Assembly: GCA_023144145.1 (NCBI GenBank)
Contig: JAGLGG010000051.1
Coordinates: 1 to 13,878, forward strand
Reading direction: 5' to 3'
From: Anaerolineales bacterium
Lineage (GTDB): Bacteria; Chloroflexota; Anaerolineae; Anaerolineales; E44-bin32
DNA: 13,878 nucleotides
In this document: piece after piece, positions 1-6,851 of the stretch
Position numbering within the stretch: position 1 is the first letter of the stretch
Layout: each line of letters begins with the position of its first letter
Program-made: the position numbers and the translations under genes
The notes under the pieces: model-generated
Database searches by the model: none
Told to the model about the DNA's origin: nothing
What the model saw: the letters and a program-made list of their open reading frames with translations, nothing else

Positions 1-1245
1 AATGGATTGGAGAAAATCCCCTTCCACCCCGACGAGAGCTCCGTACTATTCCAAAGCAGAGATCTGGAAAAAATAATAAGTGATCCACTTTCAATGGTTT
101 GGTCTGCTGATCGAATCGGCGAAATTGATCAAACCTACCGGCTGTTAAACCCGCCCCTTCCCAAATACATTATCGGTCTAGGGCGAGTGTTAGCAGGTTA
201 TTCCAGCAACGATGTTGATAATGATTGGAATTGGTCTGGTACCTGGGATGAAAATGTAGCCTCATCTGCCCTCCCAGAACCCAAATTGCTCCTTAGCTCC
301 AGAATTGCGACAACAATTGTAATGCTCTTTTCCATGGTCCCCCTTGCTATCACAGCTAGAAAGATCTCTGGGGACAGATTATTGATTGTAGTACTTGTAA
401 TATTCGGCCTTCATTCCCTCGCTTTACTCCATGGTCGTCGAGCGATGTCCGAAGGTCCACTCATCTTTGGAATCTCATTGGCCATATTAGGAATTTTGGA
501 AGCTGAGGAACGACCGTGGCTTGCAGGTTTGGGCACTGCCATTGCTGCGAGCAGCAAGCTTTCAGCGGCGGTTCTATTTCCGGTCGCTGTTATCGCAATC
601 ATATGGAGACGGAAGAGCCAAGAAAAGGATGGAAAGCTTCGCCTTCGTGGCTTACTCGTTTTCTGCGCGGTAGCAATCATCGTGTCGCTGTTGCTAAATC
701 CAGTCTTATGGTCAAATCCAATTTCCAGCATCGGGGGAATTTGGAACTCGCGCGTAGAATTTGCTACTCAGCAAACTGAGACACTTCGTGGAATATCACC
801 AGAACTTGTTCTAGAAACACCCTCTCAACGCATCAGCGCAATGATAGCCATGCTGTTCGTCAGAAGACCTCAAACATCTGAGGTGGCGAATTATGTTCAG
901 CAATTGAACCTTGGAGAGCAATCGTATTTGAGTAATCCGATCAACACGTTATTCAGCGGATTTGTGGGCGGCGGGCTCGCATTGTTCGTCTCCATATTCG
1001 GAATCAGCCACTCGCTATTTCGTGTCTACAAGGGAGAATGGAAAAGAAAGCGTGAAATTTTACTGCTCCTGATCGGCACAGTATTGCAAGCCTCTGCGAT
1101 TTTTTTGGCCAATACGATTCCATTTCAACGCTACTATATTCCTCTCCTTCCCTTCACCATCCTATGGATGGGATTGGGGATCTCCAGTTTGCTCAATCTC
1201 ATAGTAAAAGCCGCCCAAACTATGGGCGGCTCCAGAAATTCTTGA
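1..1245 (+). CDS. Membrane glycosyltransferase, PMT/ArnT-like (GT39-type), 5'-truncated
   Basis: The reading frame is open from base 1 and ends at TGA 1243-1245, so the true start lies outside the window; TTG at 7 is only the first possible codon inside it. The fragment has 414 residues. Near its beginning is HPDES, resembling the acidic pair in the first external loop of lipid-linked-sugar transferases, followed by NPPLPKY, a common PMT/ArnT loop motif. About eight hydrophobic segments follow (roughly residues 102-119, 126-143, 153-166, 173-202, 216-233, 315-336, 352-372, 378-403). Between two of them lies GRRAMSEGPLIF, and FQRYYIPLLP near the C terminus is also typical. Family knowledge: these enzymes move a sugar from a polyprenyl-phosphate carrier to an extracytoplasmic acceptor. 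The acceptor cannot be told from sequence. A first membrane helix is presumably missing at the left edge. The fold call is fairly secure, the substrate is not. Confidence 0.75.
   Translation, partial: NGLEKIPFHPDESSVLFQSRDLEKIISDPLSMVWSADRIGEIDQTYRLLNPPLPKYIIGLGRVLAGYSSNDVDNDWNWSGTWDENVASSALPEPKLLLSSRIATTIVMLFSMVPLAITARKISGDRLLIVVLVIFGLHSLALLHGRRAMSEGPLIFGISLAILGILEAEERPWLAGLGTAIAASSKLSAAVLFPVAVIAIIWRRKSQEKDGKLRLRGLLVFCAVAIIVSLLLNPVLWSNPISSIGGIWNSRVEFATQQTETLRGISPELVLETPSQRISAMIAMLFVRRPQTSEVANYVQQLNLGEQSYLSNPINTLFSGFVGGGLALFVSIFGISHSLFRVYKGEWKRKREILLLLIGTVLQASAIFLANTIPFQRYYIPLLPFTILWMGLGISSLLNLIVKAAQTMGGSRNS
1207..1231 (-). terminator. Probable Rho-independent terminator of sigA, inside the convergent gene
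   Basis: The stem AGCCGCCC (1209-1216) pairs with GGGCGGCT (1224-1231), 8 bp around a 7-base loop. On the - strand the hairpin is followed by a short T run (complement of A1206-A1209); on the + strand no T run follows. It lies 25-50 bases past the sigA stop codon. It therefore fits termination of the leftward sigma-factor transcript, although it encodes the last residues of the rightward glycosyltransferase. The T run is short, so efficiency is uncertain. Confidence 0.65.
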
Positions 1246-1255
1246 GAAAATCCAC

Positions 1256-2536
1256 TTAGCGTAAATAATCAATTAATTTCTTACGATGCCCTGGATGTCG
1301 AAGCCTGCTTAGGGCTTGGGCTTCAATTTGCCTGACGCGTTCCCTCGTTACTCCCATCTTCCGACCAACTTCTTCCAGGGTGTAGCTTTGACCGTCTAAG
1401 AGCCCATAGCGTAGCTGAAGGATGCGAACCTCCCGTGGAGGTAACGCGGTTAGCACCTCCCTGAGGTGCTCCTGCAATAGATGTTGAGTCACAGTTTCTG
1501 TAGGTGCAGGCGAATCATCATCTTTGATGAAGTCGGAAAGCACCGAATCTTCCTCTTCATCTGTCGGTGTTTCGAGCGAAAGCGGTCTCCTGGCGACTTG
1601 GATCATGTTCTCAACTTTCTTTGGGGTCACATCCAGTACTCCAGCCATTTCCTCCGTCGTAGGATCACGACCAAGTTTTTGAGTGAGCTGGTGAGAGACC
1701 CGCAGAAGCTTGTTGATTTGATCACCCATATGCACGGGAACGCGAATTGTGCGACCCTGATCTGCAATTGCGCGCGTCACAGCCTGGCGAATCCACCAAG
1801 TCGCATATGTGGAAAACTTATGACCGCGACGGTAATCGAATTTTTTAGCCGCACGAATGAGCCCGATATTGCCCTCTTGGATGAGATCTAGAAATGGAAC
1901 ACCTCGACCCATATATTTCTTTGCAACGCTGATTACGAGCCGTGAATTGGCAGTAATTAAATGCTCACGTGCTGCCCACCCATCCTCGATTAAAATTCGG
2001 AGTTCCCGACGACGAGCGTCTTTGACCTGACCTTTTGCCAATTCTTCGCGCGCGAAACGTCCTTTCTCAATCCGCTTTGAAAGCGACACTTCCTGTTCCG
2101 CATTGAGCAGTGGAACCCGGCCAACTTCCTTTAGGTATAAACCAACTGTGTCATCCGCATCAACATTGGCGAGATGATTCTCCTCCTCCAATTCACTGCG
2201 AACAATTTCAGAACCCTTGAGATCCTCCTCGGCTTGTTGCTCCAAGTCAGGAACTTCATCGAGATAGGGAATATTTGCTGCAAGTAATGCAGCGTAGGCT
2301 TCTTCTAATTGGTCGAGATCTCTCTCAGCTTGAGGAAAAAGTGTAAGGATATCATTGATGGTGATGTATCCTTTTTGTCTTCCTAATTCGACCAACTGCT
2401 CAATAGCCAAATTAACCTGTTCTTCATGCAGGCTTTCATCCAAACTATCTTCTTCAATAGATGGATTGATACCCATAATATGTGAAGAAGGAGCATGGTT
2501 TGATTTAGATCGTGAATTTCCTTTTTGTCTTCCCAT
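1256..2536 (-). CDS. rpoD: RNA polymerase primary sigma factor (sigma-70, RpoD/SigA)
   Basis: The protein has 426 residues from ATG at 2536. A GTG two codons upstream (2542) is an alternative start; neither has a convincing Shine-Dalgarno sequence. Domain order: a poorly conserved region 1.1 (about 38-95), an acidic linker, region 1.2 (DDTVGLYLKEVGRVPLL, about 128-145), region 2 (about 192-270) with FLDLIQEGNIGLIRAAKKFD, the -10-binding helix YATWWIRQAVTRAIADQGRT and RVPVH, region 3 (about 270-345), and region 4 (about 365-424) with LPPREVRILQLRYGL and the -35-recognition helix-turn-helix VTRERVRQIEAQALSRLRHP. Regions 1.1 and 1.2 plus the full region 2 mark a group 1 (housekeeping) or very close group 2 sigma factor. 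It directs core polymerase to TTGACA/TATAAT promoters, of which good examples occur in this window. It is single and convergent with the gene on its left; transcription comes from the 2537-2850 region. Confidence 0.95.
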   Translation of the reverse strand: MGRQKGNSRSKSNHAPSSHIMGINPSIEEDSLDESLHEEQVNLAIEQLVELGRQKGYITINDILTLFPQAERDLDQLEEAYAALLAANIPYLDEVPDLEQQAEEDLKGSEIVRSELEEENHLANVDADDTVGLYLKEVGRVPLLNAEQEVSLSKRIEKGRFAREELAKGQVKDARRRELRILIEDGWAAREHLITANSRLVISVAKKYMGRGVPFLDLIQEGNIGLIRAAKKFDYRRGHKFSTYATWWIRQAVTRAIADQGRTIRVPVHMGDQINKLLRVSHQLTQKLGRDPTTEEMAGVLDVTPKKVENMIQVARRPLSLETPTDEEEDSVLSDFIKDDDSPAPTETVTQHLLQEHLREVLTALPPREVRILQLRYGLLDGQSYTLEEVGRKMGVTRERVRQIEAQALSRLRHPGHRKKLIDYLR

Positions 2537-2659
2537 AACCACTCACAGCATACAGCGAAATTTGGTGGAATTCAATCATCAAATTCCAAGATAGGAAAAA
2601 CCCTTCGGACCGGATTAAACCTACATCATAAACGTTAACAAAACACTAACTACTTGGAG

Positions 2660-2687
2660 ACATTATGATCTGAGAAAATATTGTCAA
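2660..2687 (-). promoter_or_regulatory. Candidate sigA-proximal promoter
   Basis: A perfect TTGACA (complement of 2682-2687) is followed after 16 bases by TAATGT (complement of 2660-2665). The -10 is poor; a better CATAAT overlaps it but with a spacer of only 14. Transcription from here would give a 5' leader of about 115 nt before the sigA ATG. A TATGAT at 2625-2630 is another possible -10, without a recognisable -35. Confidence 0.4.
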
Positions 2688-2730
2688 ACTCTGTACTTCG
2701 ATCAACTCCACAGCCTTAGGGCAAATCACA

Positions 2731-2813
2731 AGCGAATAAAAAGCTCTGCAACCCTCTCGGTGAGGCGGCAGGAGCTTTGTGGTTCATAGTTTTAAAATGC
2801 AATTAAGGACGCC
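2731..2813 (-). ncRNA. Candidate small RNA of about 80 nt, or attenuated sigA leader
   Basis: A strong promoter (2821-2850) predicts a start near 2813. A hairpin with a T run ends the transcript at about 2731-2735, still 195 bases before the sigA start codon. The predicted transcript has an A/T-rich, apparently unpaired 5' half (about 2780-2813) and a 3' half made almost entirely of the terminator stem-loop. Because a second possible sigA promoter lies downstream of the terminator, an independent small RNA is at least as likely as an attenuator. I see no strong antiterminator pairing. I do not recognise an RNA family: it is too short for 6S RNA or tmRNA. Existence of the unit is inferred from the promoter and terminator only. 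Confidence 0.45.
2736..2778 (-). terminator. Strong Rho-independent terminator/attenuator upstream of sigA
   Basis: Read on the - strand, AAAGCT pairs with AGCTTT, CTGC with GCAG and CCTC with GAGG around the loop ACCGA, with one bulged C and a small internal loop: about 14 base pairs in all. The stem is followed by a run TTTTTATT (complement of about 2735-2742). On the + strand the hairpin is followed only by TTTG, so the leftward direction is favoured. It sits between the 2821-2850 promoter and sigA. Confidence 0.7.
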
Positions 2814-2820
2814 GGAGAAC

Positions 2821-2850
2821 ACTATACAGAAAAACACACCCCCGAGTCAA
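2821..2850 (-). promoter_or_regulatory. Sigma-70 promoter upstream of the sigA leader hairpin
   Basis: TTGACT (complement of 2845-2850) and TATAGT (complement of 2821-2826) are separated by 18 bases; each hexamer matches the consensus at five of six positions. The predicted start is near 2813. It drives leftward transcription into the hairpin at 2736-2778 and, if read through, into sigA. Confidence 0.65.
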
Positions 2851-3062
2851 GTCCTTTTAGAAACTCTCATAATTCCTTCATATGGTGTCACCTGGTTGTC
2901 TTCCAGAATTACACATAATCCCTCCACTTAGAATAGAGGGCTGCGTTGCACTGATCATGTTTGCGGTCGATTCGGATAATGAGCTGCCTTTTTAAAACGA
3001 TCTCTTGTTACTACTATTTCAATCCGCCAATGTAATGTGAATTACTCTTGAAAATTCATTCC
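2851..3062. other. Intergenic spacer between divergent promoters
   Basis: I see no gene here on either strand. The only structure noticed is a 5-bp inverted repeat, CCCTC (2920-2924) with GAGGG (2936-2940), around an 11-base loop and without a T run on either side. A TTTTT at 2989-2993 on the + strand has no stem before it. Together with the elements at 2537-2850 this makes up most of the 604-base gene-free stretch between sigA and hppA. Confidence 0.5.
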
Positions 3063-3091
3063 TTGACAGCATATGTGCATACTTGTACAAT
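3063..3091 (+). promoter_or_regulatory. Promoter of hppA
   Basis: A perfect TTGACA (3063-3068), a 17-base spacer and TACAAT (3086-3091, five of six) form a near-ideal housekeeping promoter. Transcription should begin near 3098, giving a leader of about 43 nt that contains the GGAGGAG ribosome binding site. Its position rules out the longer reading-frame start at TTG 3048. Confidence 0.8.
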
Positions 3092-3125
3092 CGCCATCTC
3101 CACAAATCCAGCAATCATTCCAACA

Positions 3126-3132
3126 GGAGGAG
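3126..3132 (+). promoter_or_regulatory. Ribosome binding site that fixes the hppA start
   Basis: GGAGGAG lies 8 bases before ATG 3141. The reading frame is open further upstream, but no comparable site precedes TTG 3048, and that codon lies upstream of the promoter. Confidence 0.85.
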
Positions 3133-3140
3133 TTACCTCG

Positions 3141-5471
3141 ATGGAAGGTCTTACCGAATTTGAACAAACCGCCATCTGGAGTGTTCTTGGCATTGCCATT
3201 CTAGGCTTACTCTACGCAATTTTCCTTCGATGGCAAATCATGAAGGAAGATAAGGGAACCGAAAAGATGCAAGAAGTTTGGGGGGCAATTCGAGAGGGAG
3301 CTGACACATACCTTCGCCGGCAGTTACGCTCAATCCTCCCAATGATAGCAATATTGACAGTTGCATTATTCCTCTCAGTGTACATTGTGTCTCCAACCCA
3401 TGAGGCATTAGAGAGATTTGAAGGCAGCAGTGAATCAGAAGTAAGACTAATAGTTGGGCTTGGTCGCGCAATCGCCTTTGTTTTGGGCGCCGGTTTTAGT
3501 TTGACCGTTGGTCAAATTGGGATGCGCATGGCAGTGCAGGCGAATGTCCGCGTCGCCTGGGCAGCAAGAAGGAGTTTCGGAGACGCGCTCCGAATTGCCT
3601 ATCGAGCAGGAACGATCACAGGGATGTTAACCGATGGATTGGGCTTGTTTGGCGGCACAATCATATTCATCATCTTTGGAATCGCTGCACCTGATGCTCT
3701 TTTGGGCTTTGGCTTCGGGGGAACTCTCTTGGCACTTTTCATGCGGGTGGGCGGCGGAATCTTCACCAAAGCGGCAGATGTTGGAGCAGATCTGGTAGGC
3801 AAAGTTGAAGCCGGTATTCCTGAGGATGACCCAAGGAACCCCGCCGTTGTCGCGGATCTCGTCGGCGACAATGTCGGTGATTGTGCTGGAATGGCCGCGG
3901 ATATATTTGAATCGTACGAGGTTACCATCGTTTCGGCTCTTATCCTTGGCCTTGCTTTGTGGAGGATTACCGGCAACTTGGAATGGATCGTCTTCCCTCT
4001 CATGGTACGTGGGATTGGTGTGATCTCATCGATCATTGGTACCTATGCAGTTAAAAGTGGGCCGGGTAAGAGCGGTGACGCAATGAAAGCGATTTTTCGA
4101 GGGTATCTCTCATCCGCCGCCATATCAGTAGCATCTTTCGGCGTGCTGGCGTTCTTCTACTTGGATTCGGTCCCGGGAGGATGGTGGCGGCCGTTCCTGG
4201 CGACAACAGCAGGCGTATTACTGGCAATTCTTATCGATCGATTAACAGAGCTCTTCACTGGGAGTCATGCAGGACCGGTTCAGGAAATTAAGAAATCCAC
4301 CGACACAGGTCCGGCAACTACGATTTTATCGGGCCTGGCGGTCGGGTTTGAATCAAGTGTTTGGTCGATTATCGTCATTGCACTATCCATATTTGCCTCC
4401 ATTCTAATTTTTGGGTCTCTCCCTGGATTTTCTGGTGCTGAGCAAGTTTTATTCGTGCTCTATGGTGTGGCGATGACTGGAATCGGAATGCTGACGCTAA
4501 CCGGCAATAACGTTGCGATGGACTCTTACGGCCCGATAGCAGACAACGCCAACGGAATTGGTGAGATGTCGTGGCAGGGGATGGACGACGAAGATACTAT
4601 GCAAGCACGTCAAATCATGACTGATCTCGATGCAGTCGGTAACACCACCAAGGCCATTACAAAAGGTGTTGCGATTGGCTCAGCAGTTATTGCTGCAGTT
4701 TCACTGTTTGGATCTTTCCTTGTGGATGTCAGCCTCGCCCAGGAATCCTTGGGGATTCCTGTTGCAGAACAAATTCAATCCATTGGGATTAGGGTCGATT
4801 TACCTCAGGTTTTTGTGGGGCTTCTGATTGGCGGTGCTTTGCCCTGGTTATTTTCATCCTTTGCAATCAAAGCAGTTAGCCGGGCAGCGTCGTTGATCGT
4901 CGAAGAAGTACGCAGGCAGTTCAAACTTGGCGTTCTCGAAGGAAAAGTAGAACCAGACTATACAAAGCCCATAATGATATCTACCTCTGCAGCGCAAAAG
5001 GAATTGATCCCATTGGCCCTGTTAGGTGTGATTACTCCGATCCTGGTTGGTATGTTGTTGCAAGTTGAGGCTCTTGGAGGATTCCTGGCTGGGATCATCC
5101 TTTCAGGACAATTGCTAGCTGTCTTTATGAATAACGCCGGTGGCGCTTGGGACAATGCCAAGAAGACAATTGAAGATGAGCCCAGTGATCCAGAAAATAA
5201 TTTGGGCAAGGGCTCTGAGCGACACCATGCGAGTATCGTCGGGGACACAGTCGGAGATCCGCTGAAGGATACGGCTGGACCAGCGTTAAATCCTATGATC
5301 AAGGTAGTAAACTTGGTATCGGTCATCATCGCTCCAATCGTAGTGAAATATAGAGATTTAGGTGTTGGCGGTTGGATCATCGTCGCAATCCTGTTCGCAA
5401 TTCTTGTATGGTCCATTTCTCAGAGCAAGCGTCAAACCAAACCTCTCGAAGTTGAGAGTGAAGGTGCTTGA
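3141..5471 (+). CDS. hppA: Membrane-bound K+-independent H+-translocating pyrophosphatase
   Basis: This 776-residue integral membrane protein couples hydrolysis of pyrophosphate to proton pumping across the cytoplasmic membrane, recovering energy from PPi made in biosynthesis. It has about 16 hydrophobic segments, matching the family. Substrate-binding motifs are intact: DVGADLVGKVE (from D213), then EDDPRNPAVVADLVGDNVGD, a second set around DSYGPIADNANGI, and near the C terminus GKGSERHHASIVGDTVGDP (from about 689) with KDTAGPALNP. The K+-dependence signature reads GNTTKA with Lys at 504. In characterised enzymes Lys here marks the K+-independent proton-pumping type and Ala the K+-dependent type. 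Start choice: ATG 3141 has GGAGGAG 8 bases upstream and a leader from the 3063-3091 promoter. The gene is monocistronic, with a strong terminator right after it. Identity is very secure; ion specificity is inferred from the motif. Confidence 0.96.
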   Translation: MEGLTEFEQTAIWSVLGIAILGLLYAIFLRWQIMKEDKGTEKMQEVWGAIREGADTYLRRQLRSILPMIAILTVALFLSVYIVSPTHEALERFEGSSESEVRLIVGLGRAIAFVLGAGFSLTVGQIGMRMAVQANVRVAWAARRSFGDALRIAYRAGTITGMLTDGLGLFGGTIIFIIFGIAAPDALLGFGFGGTLLALFMRVGGGIFTKAADVGADLVGKVEAGIPEDDPRNPAVVADLVGDNVGDCAGMAADIFESYEVTIVSALILGLALWRITGNLEWIVFPLMVRGIGVISSIIGTYAVKSGPGKSGDAMKAIFRGYLSSAAISVASFGVLAFFYLDSVPGGWWRPFLATTAGVLLAILIDRLTELFTGSHAGPVQEIKKSTDTGPATTILSGLAVGFESSVWSIIVIALSIFASILIFGSLPGFSGAEQVLFVLYGVAMTGIGMLTLTGNNVAMDSYGPIADNANGIGEMSWQGMDDEDTMQARQIMTDLDAVGNTTKAITKGVAIGSAVIAAVSLFGSFLVDVSLAQESLGIPVAEQIQSIGIRVDLPQVFVGLLIGGALPWLFSSFAIKAVSRAASLIVEEVRRQFKLGVLEGKVEPDYTKPIMISTSAAQKELIPLALLGVITPILVGMLLQVEALGGFLAGIILSGQLLAVFMNNAGGAWDNAKKTIEDEPSDPENNLGKGSERHHASIVGDTVGDPLKDTAGPALNPMIKVVNLVSVIIAPIVVKYRDLGVGGWIIVAILFAILVWSISQSKRQTKPLEVESEGA

Positions 5472-5493
5472 GGGAGATCCGGATAACACTAGG

Positions 5494-5525
5494 AAAAAGG
5501 CCTGGATACGCAGGCCTTTTTTTTT
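5494..5525 (+). terminator. Strong Rho-independent terminator after hppA
   Basis: AAAAAGGCCTG (5494-5504) pairs perfectly with CAGGCCTTTTT (5511-5521) around the 6-base loop GATACG, and a run of nine T (5517-5525) follows. It begins 22 bases after the hppA stop. The A run on the 5' side would also let it act leftward, but no gene points at it from the right. Confidence 0.92.
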
Positions 5526-5600
5526 ACTTTGCGATCGATATCTTGACGGTTCACGAAATCGTCTGAAGGTTCCCCCACACTCGGCAATTTCTTGGATCAC

Positions 5601-5628
5601 TGGACAAGTGCTCTTGCATAGATAAAAT
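5601..5628 (+). promoter_or_regulatory. Candidate promoter of the HDAC-family gene
   Basis: TGGACA (5601-5606) and TAAAAT (5623-5628) each match the consensus at five of six positions, with a 16-base spacer. Transcription would start near 5635 and give a leader of about 45 nt. Its place just after the hppA terminator supports a separate transcription unit. Confidence 0.55.
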
Positions 5629-5680
5629 TAGTCAACCGAATTTTGAAGTAGACCACTAAACCTGGAGTTAATAGCTGCAG

Positions 5681-6712
5681 ATGATGACCCCTTCGAAGAT
5701 CGCCATATCCATCGTTCCTTCGCCAGAACATACCCTTCAAGGCCACCCTGAAAATGTGGATCGATTTGAATACTTTGATAAATTGATGGATGAGGAGAAG
5801 GCATACGTGATTCACAAGGTAGATCGTCCGATTGCCCTCGATCAAATCATCCACAAGGTACATCCTTCCGAATATGTTCAAGCGTTAACACAAGCAGTTC
5901 AAATGGGCCCCGGCTTTCTTGATTATGGCGATACGTACATAACTCAAGAATCGATGAACGCGGCCTTTAACGCGGTTGAAGGAACACTCAGCGTACTGTC
6001 AGCCATCCACGAAGGAGCAAGCGAACATGGCTTCGCCCTGATCCGTCCACCGGGTCACCATGCAACCGCCACCCAGGCGATGGGATTTTGTCTTCTGAAC
6101 AACATTGCGATCGCAGCAAGATATGCCCAGGATTTAGGCTACAGTAAAGTTTTAATCGTTGATTTCGATGTACATCACGGGAATGGTACCCAGGCCATCT
6201 TTCAAGAGGATCCAAAAATTGTCTACTTCTCTACTCACCAAGCGGGTATCTTCCCCGGCACTGGTCATGTTGGCGAGAGTGGTCAAAATGAGGGAGAAGG
6301 GAGCATAATCAATGTTCCACTGCCTCCTATGGCAGGTGATAAGGCAATTGAACTTATTTGTGATGAAATTTTAATACCGATTGCGGACAGACTTATGCCA
6401 GACATCCTATTAGTTTCTGCGGGATTTGACGCCCACTGGAACGATCCTTTGGCCAATCTCCAGTTTACAATTGGGGGCTATCATTACTTCGCAAGTGTTC
6501 TTAAAACAATCGCACACCGTCACTGCAGTGGCAAGGTATTGTTCGTGTTAGAGGGAGGGTACAATCCTAATACTCTCCTGAACGGAATTCGAGCGACCTT
6601 TTATGCGTTGGCAGAGGAACTTTTGCCTGAGATTGCAGGAGATGATGCTCGGTATGCAGAACCCACAATTGAAAGCCTTATAGCAAACGTCAAACATATT
6701 CATTCATTATGA
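5681..6712 (+). CDS. Histone deacetylase family (Zn-dependent) deacylase
   Basis: This 343-residue protein has every core motif of the arginase/HDAC fold: HPENVDR near residue 22, RPPGHHA with the tandem catalytic His 126-127, GFCLLNN, DFDVHHGNGTQ with predicted zinc ligands Asp163 and His165, FPGTG, SAGFDAH with the third zinc ligand Asp250, and LEGGYN with the transition-state Tyr294. The length and GFCLLNN/SAGFDAH pattern are typical of class II-like bacterial members, which include acetylpolyamine amidohydrolases and protein lysine deacylases. The substrate cannot be decided from sequence, but the enzyme should be active and cytoplasmic, with no signal peptide. Start: ATG 5681 (a second ATG follows at 5684), with a GGAGTT at 5664-5669, spaced 11 bases away, rather far. 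It has its own likely promoter. A sirtuin gene lies about 5 kb downstream, so both mechanistic classes of deacylase are present. Confidence 0.92.
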   Translation: MMTPSKIAISIVPSPEHTLQGHPENVDRFEYFDKLMDEEKAYVIHKVDRPIALDQIIHKVHPSEYVQALTQAVQMGPGFLDYGDTYITQESMNAAFNAVEGTLSVLSAIHEGASEHGFALIRPPGHHATATQAMGFCLLNNIAIAARYAQDLGYSKVLIVDFDVHHGNGTQAIFQEDPKIVYFSTHQAGIFPGTGHVGESGQNEGEGSIINVPLPPMAGDKAIELICDEILIPIADRLMPDILLVSAGFDAHWNDPLANLQFTIGGYHYFASVLKTIAHRHCSGKVLFVLEGGYNPNTLLNGIRATFYALAEELLPEIAGDDARYAEPTIESLIANVKHIHSL

Positions 6713-6729
6713 GAAAAGTTGTGGGGGAG

Positions 6730-6775
6730 AAAACTCAAGTTCTGGGTCAGATACACGAGGTTTTATCTTATTTTT
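6730..6775 (+). terminator. Weak candidate terminator after the HDAC-family gene
   Basis: AAAACTC (6730-6736) can pair with GAGGTTTT (6757-6764) with one bulged G, and is followed by a T-rich stretch (TTTTATCTTATTTTT, 6761-6775). The loop is about 20 bases and the stem is weak. No convincing promoter was found between here and the next gene at 6852, so readthrough into that gene is possible. Confidence 0.3.
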
Positions 6776-6851
6776 ACAGATTTTAACTTCGCTAGAGACT
6801 ATCATCTTGCGTAAACCCCCCAACTGTTGCATACTTTAGAAAAGGTGCACA

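Noticed and set aside
1481..1891. A 136-codon + strand frame antisense to the sigma factor gene
   Set aside because: It is a shadow of the conserved region 2-4 coding sequence, without a start signal or recognisable domain.
2716..2787. A 23-codon leader-peptide-like frame (MNHKAPAASPRGLQSF...) on the - strand across the sigA upstream hairpin
   Set aside because: No Shine-Dalgarno, no run of regulatory codons, and most of it is simply the terminator stem; it is not counted as a gene.
2920..2940. A CCCTC/GAGGG inverted repeat in the sigA-hppA spacer
   Set aside because: The stem is only 5 bp with an 11-base loop and no T run; it could occur by chance.
3599..4036. A 145-codon frame antisense to hppA
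   Set aside because: It is Pro/Ser/Arg-rich with no domain, and lies opposite the pyrophosphate-binding motifs of a clear gene.
6807..6835. TTGCGT-17-CATACT as a promoter for the giant TPR gene
   Set aside because: The -10 is poor and the predicted start would leave only about 10 bases before the ATG, cutting into the ribosome binding site.
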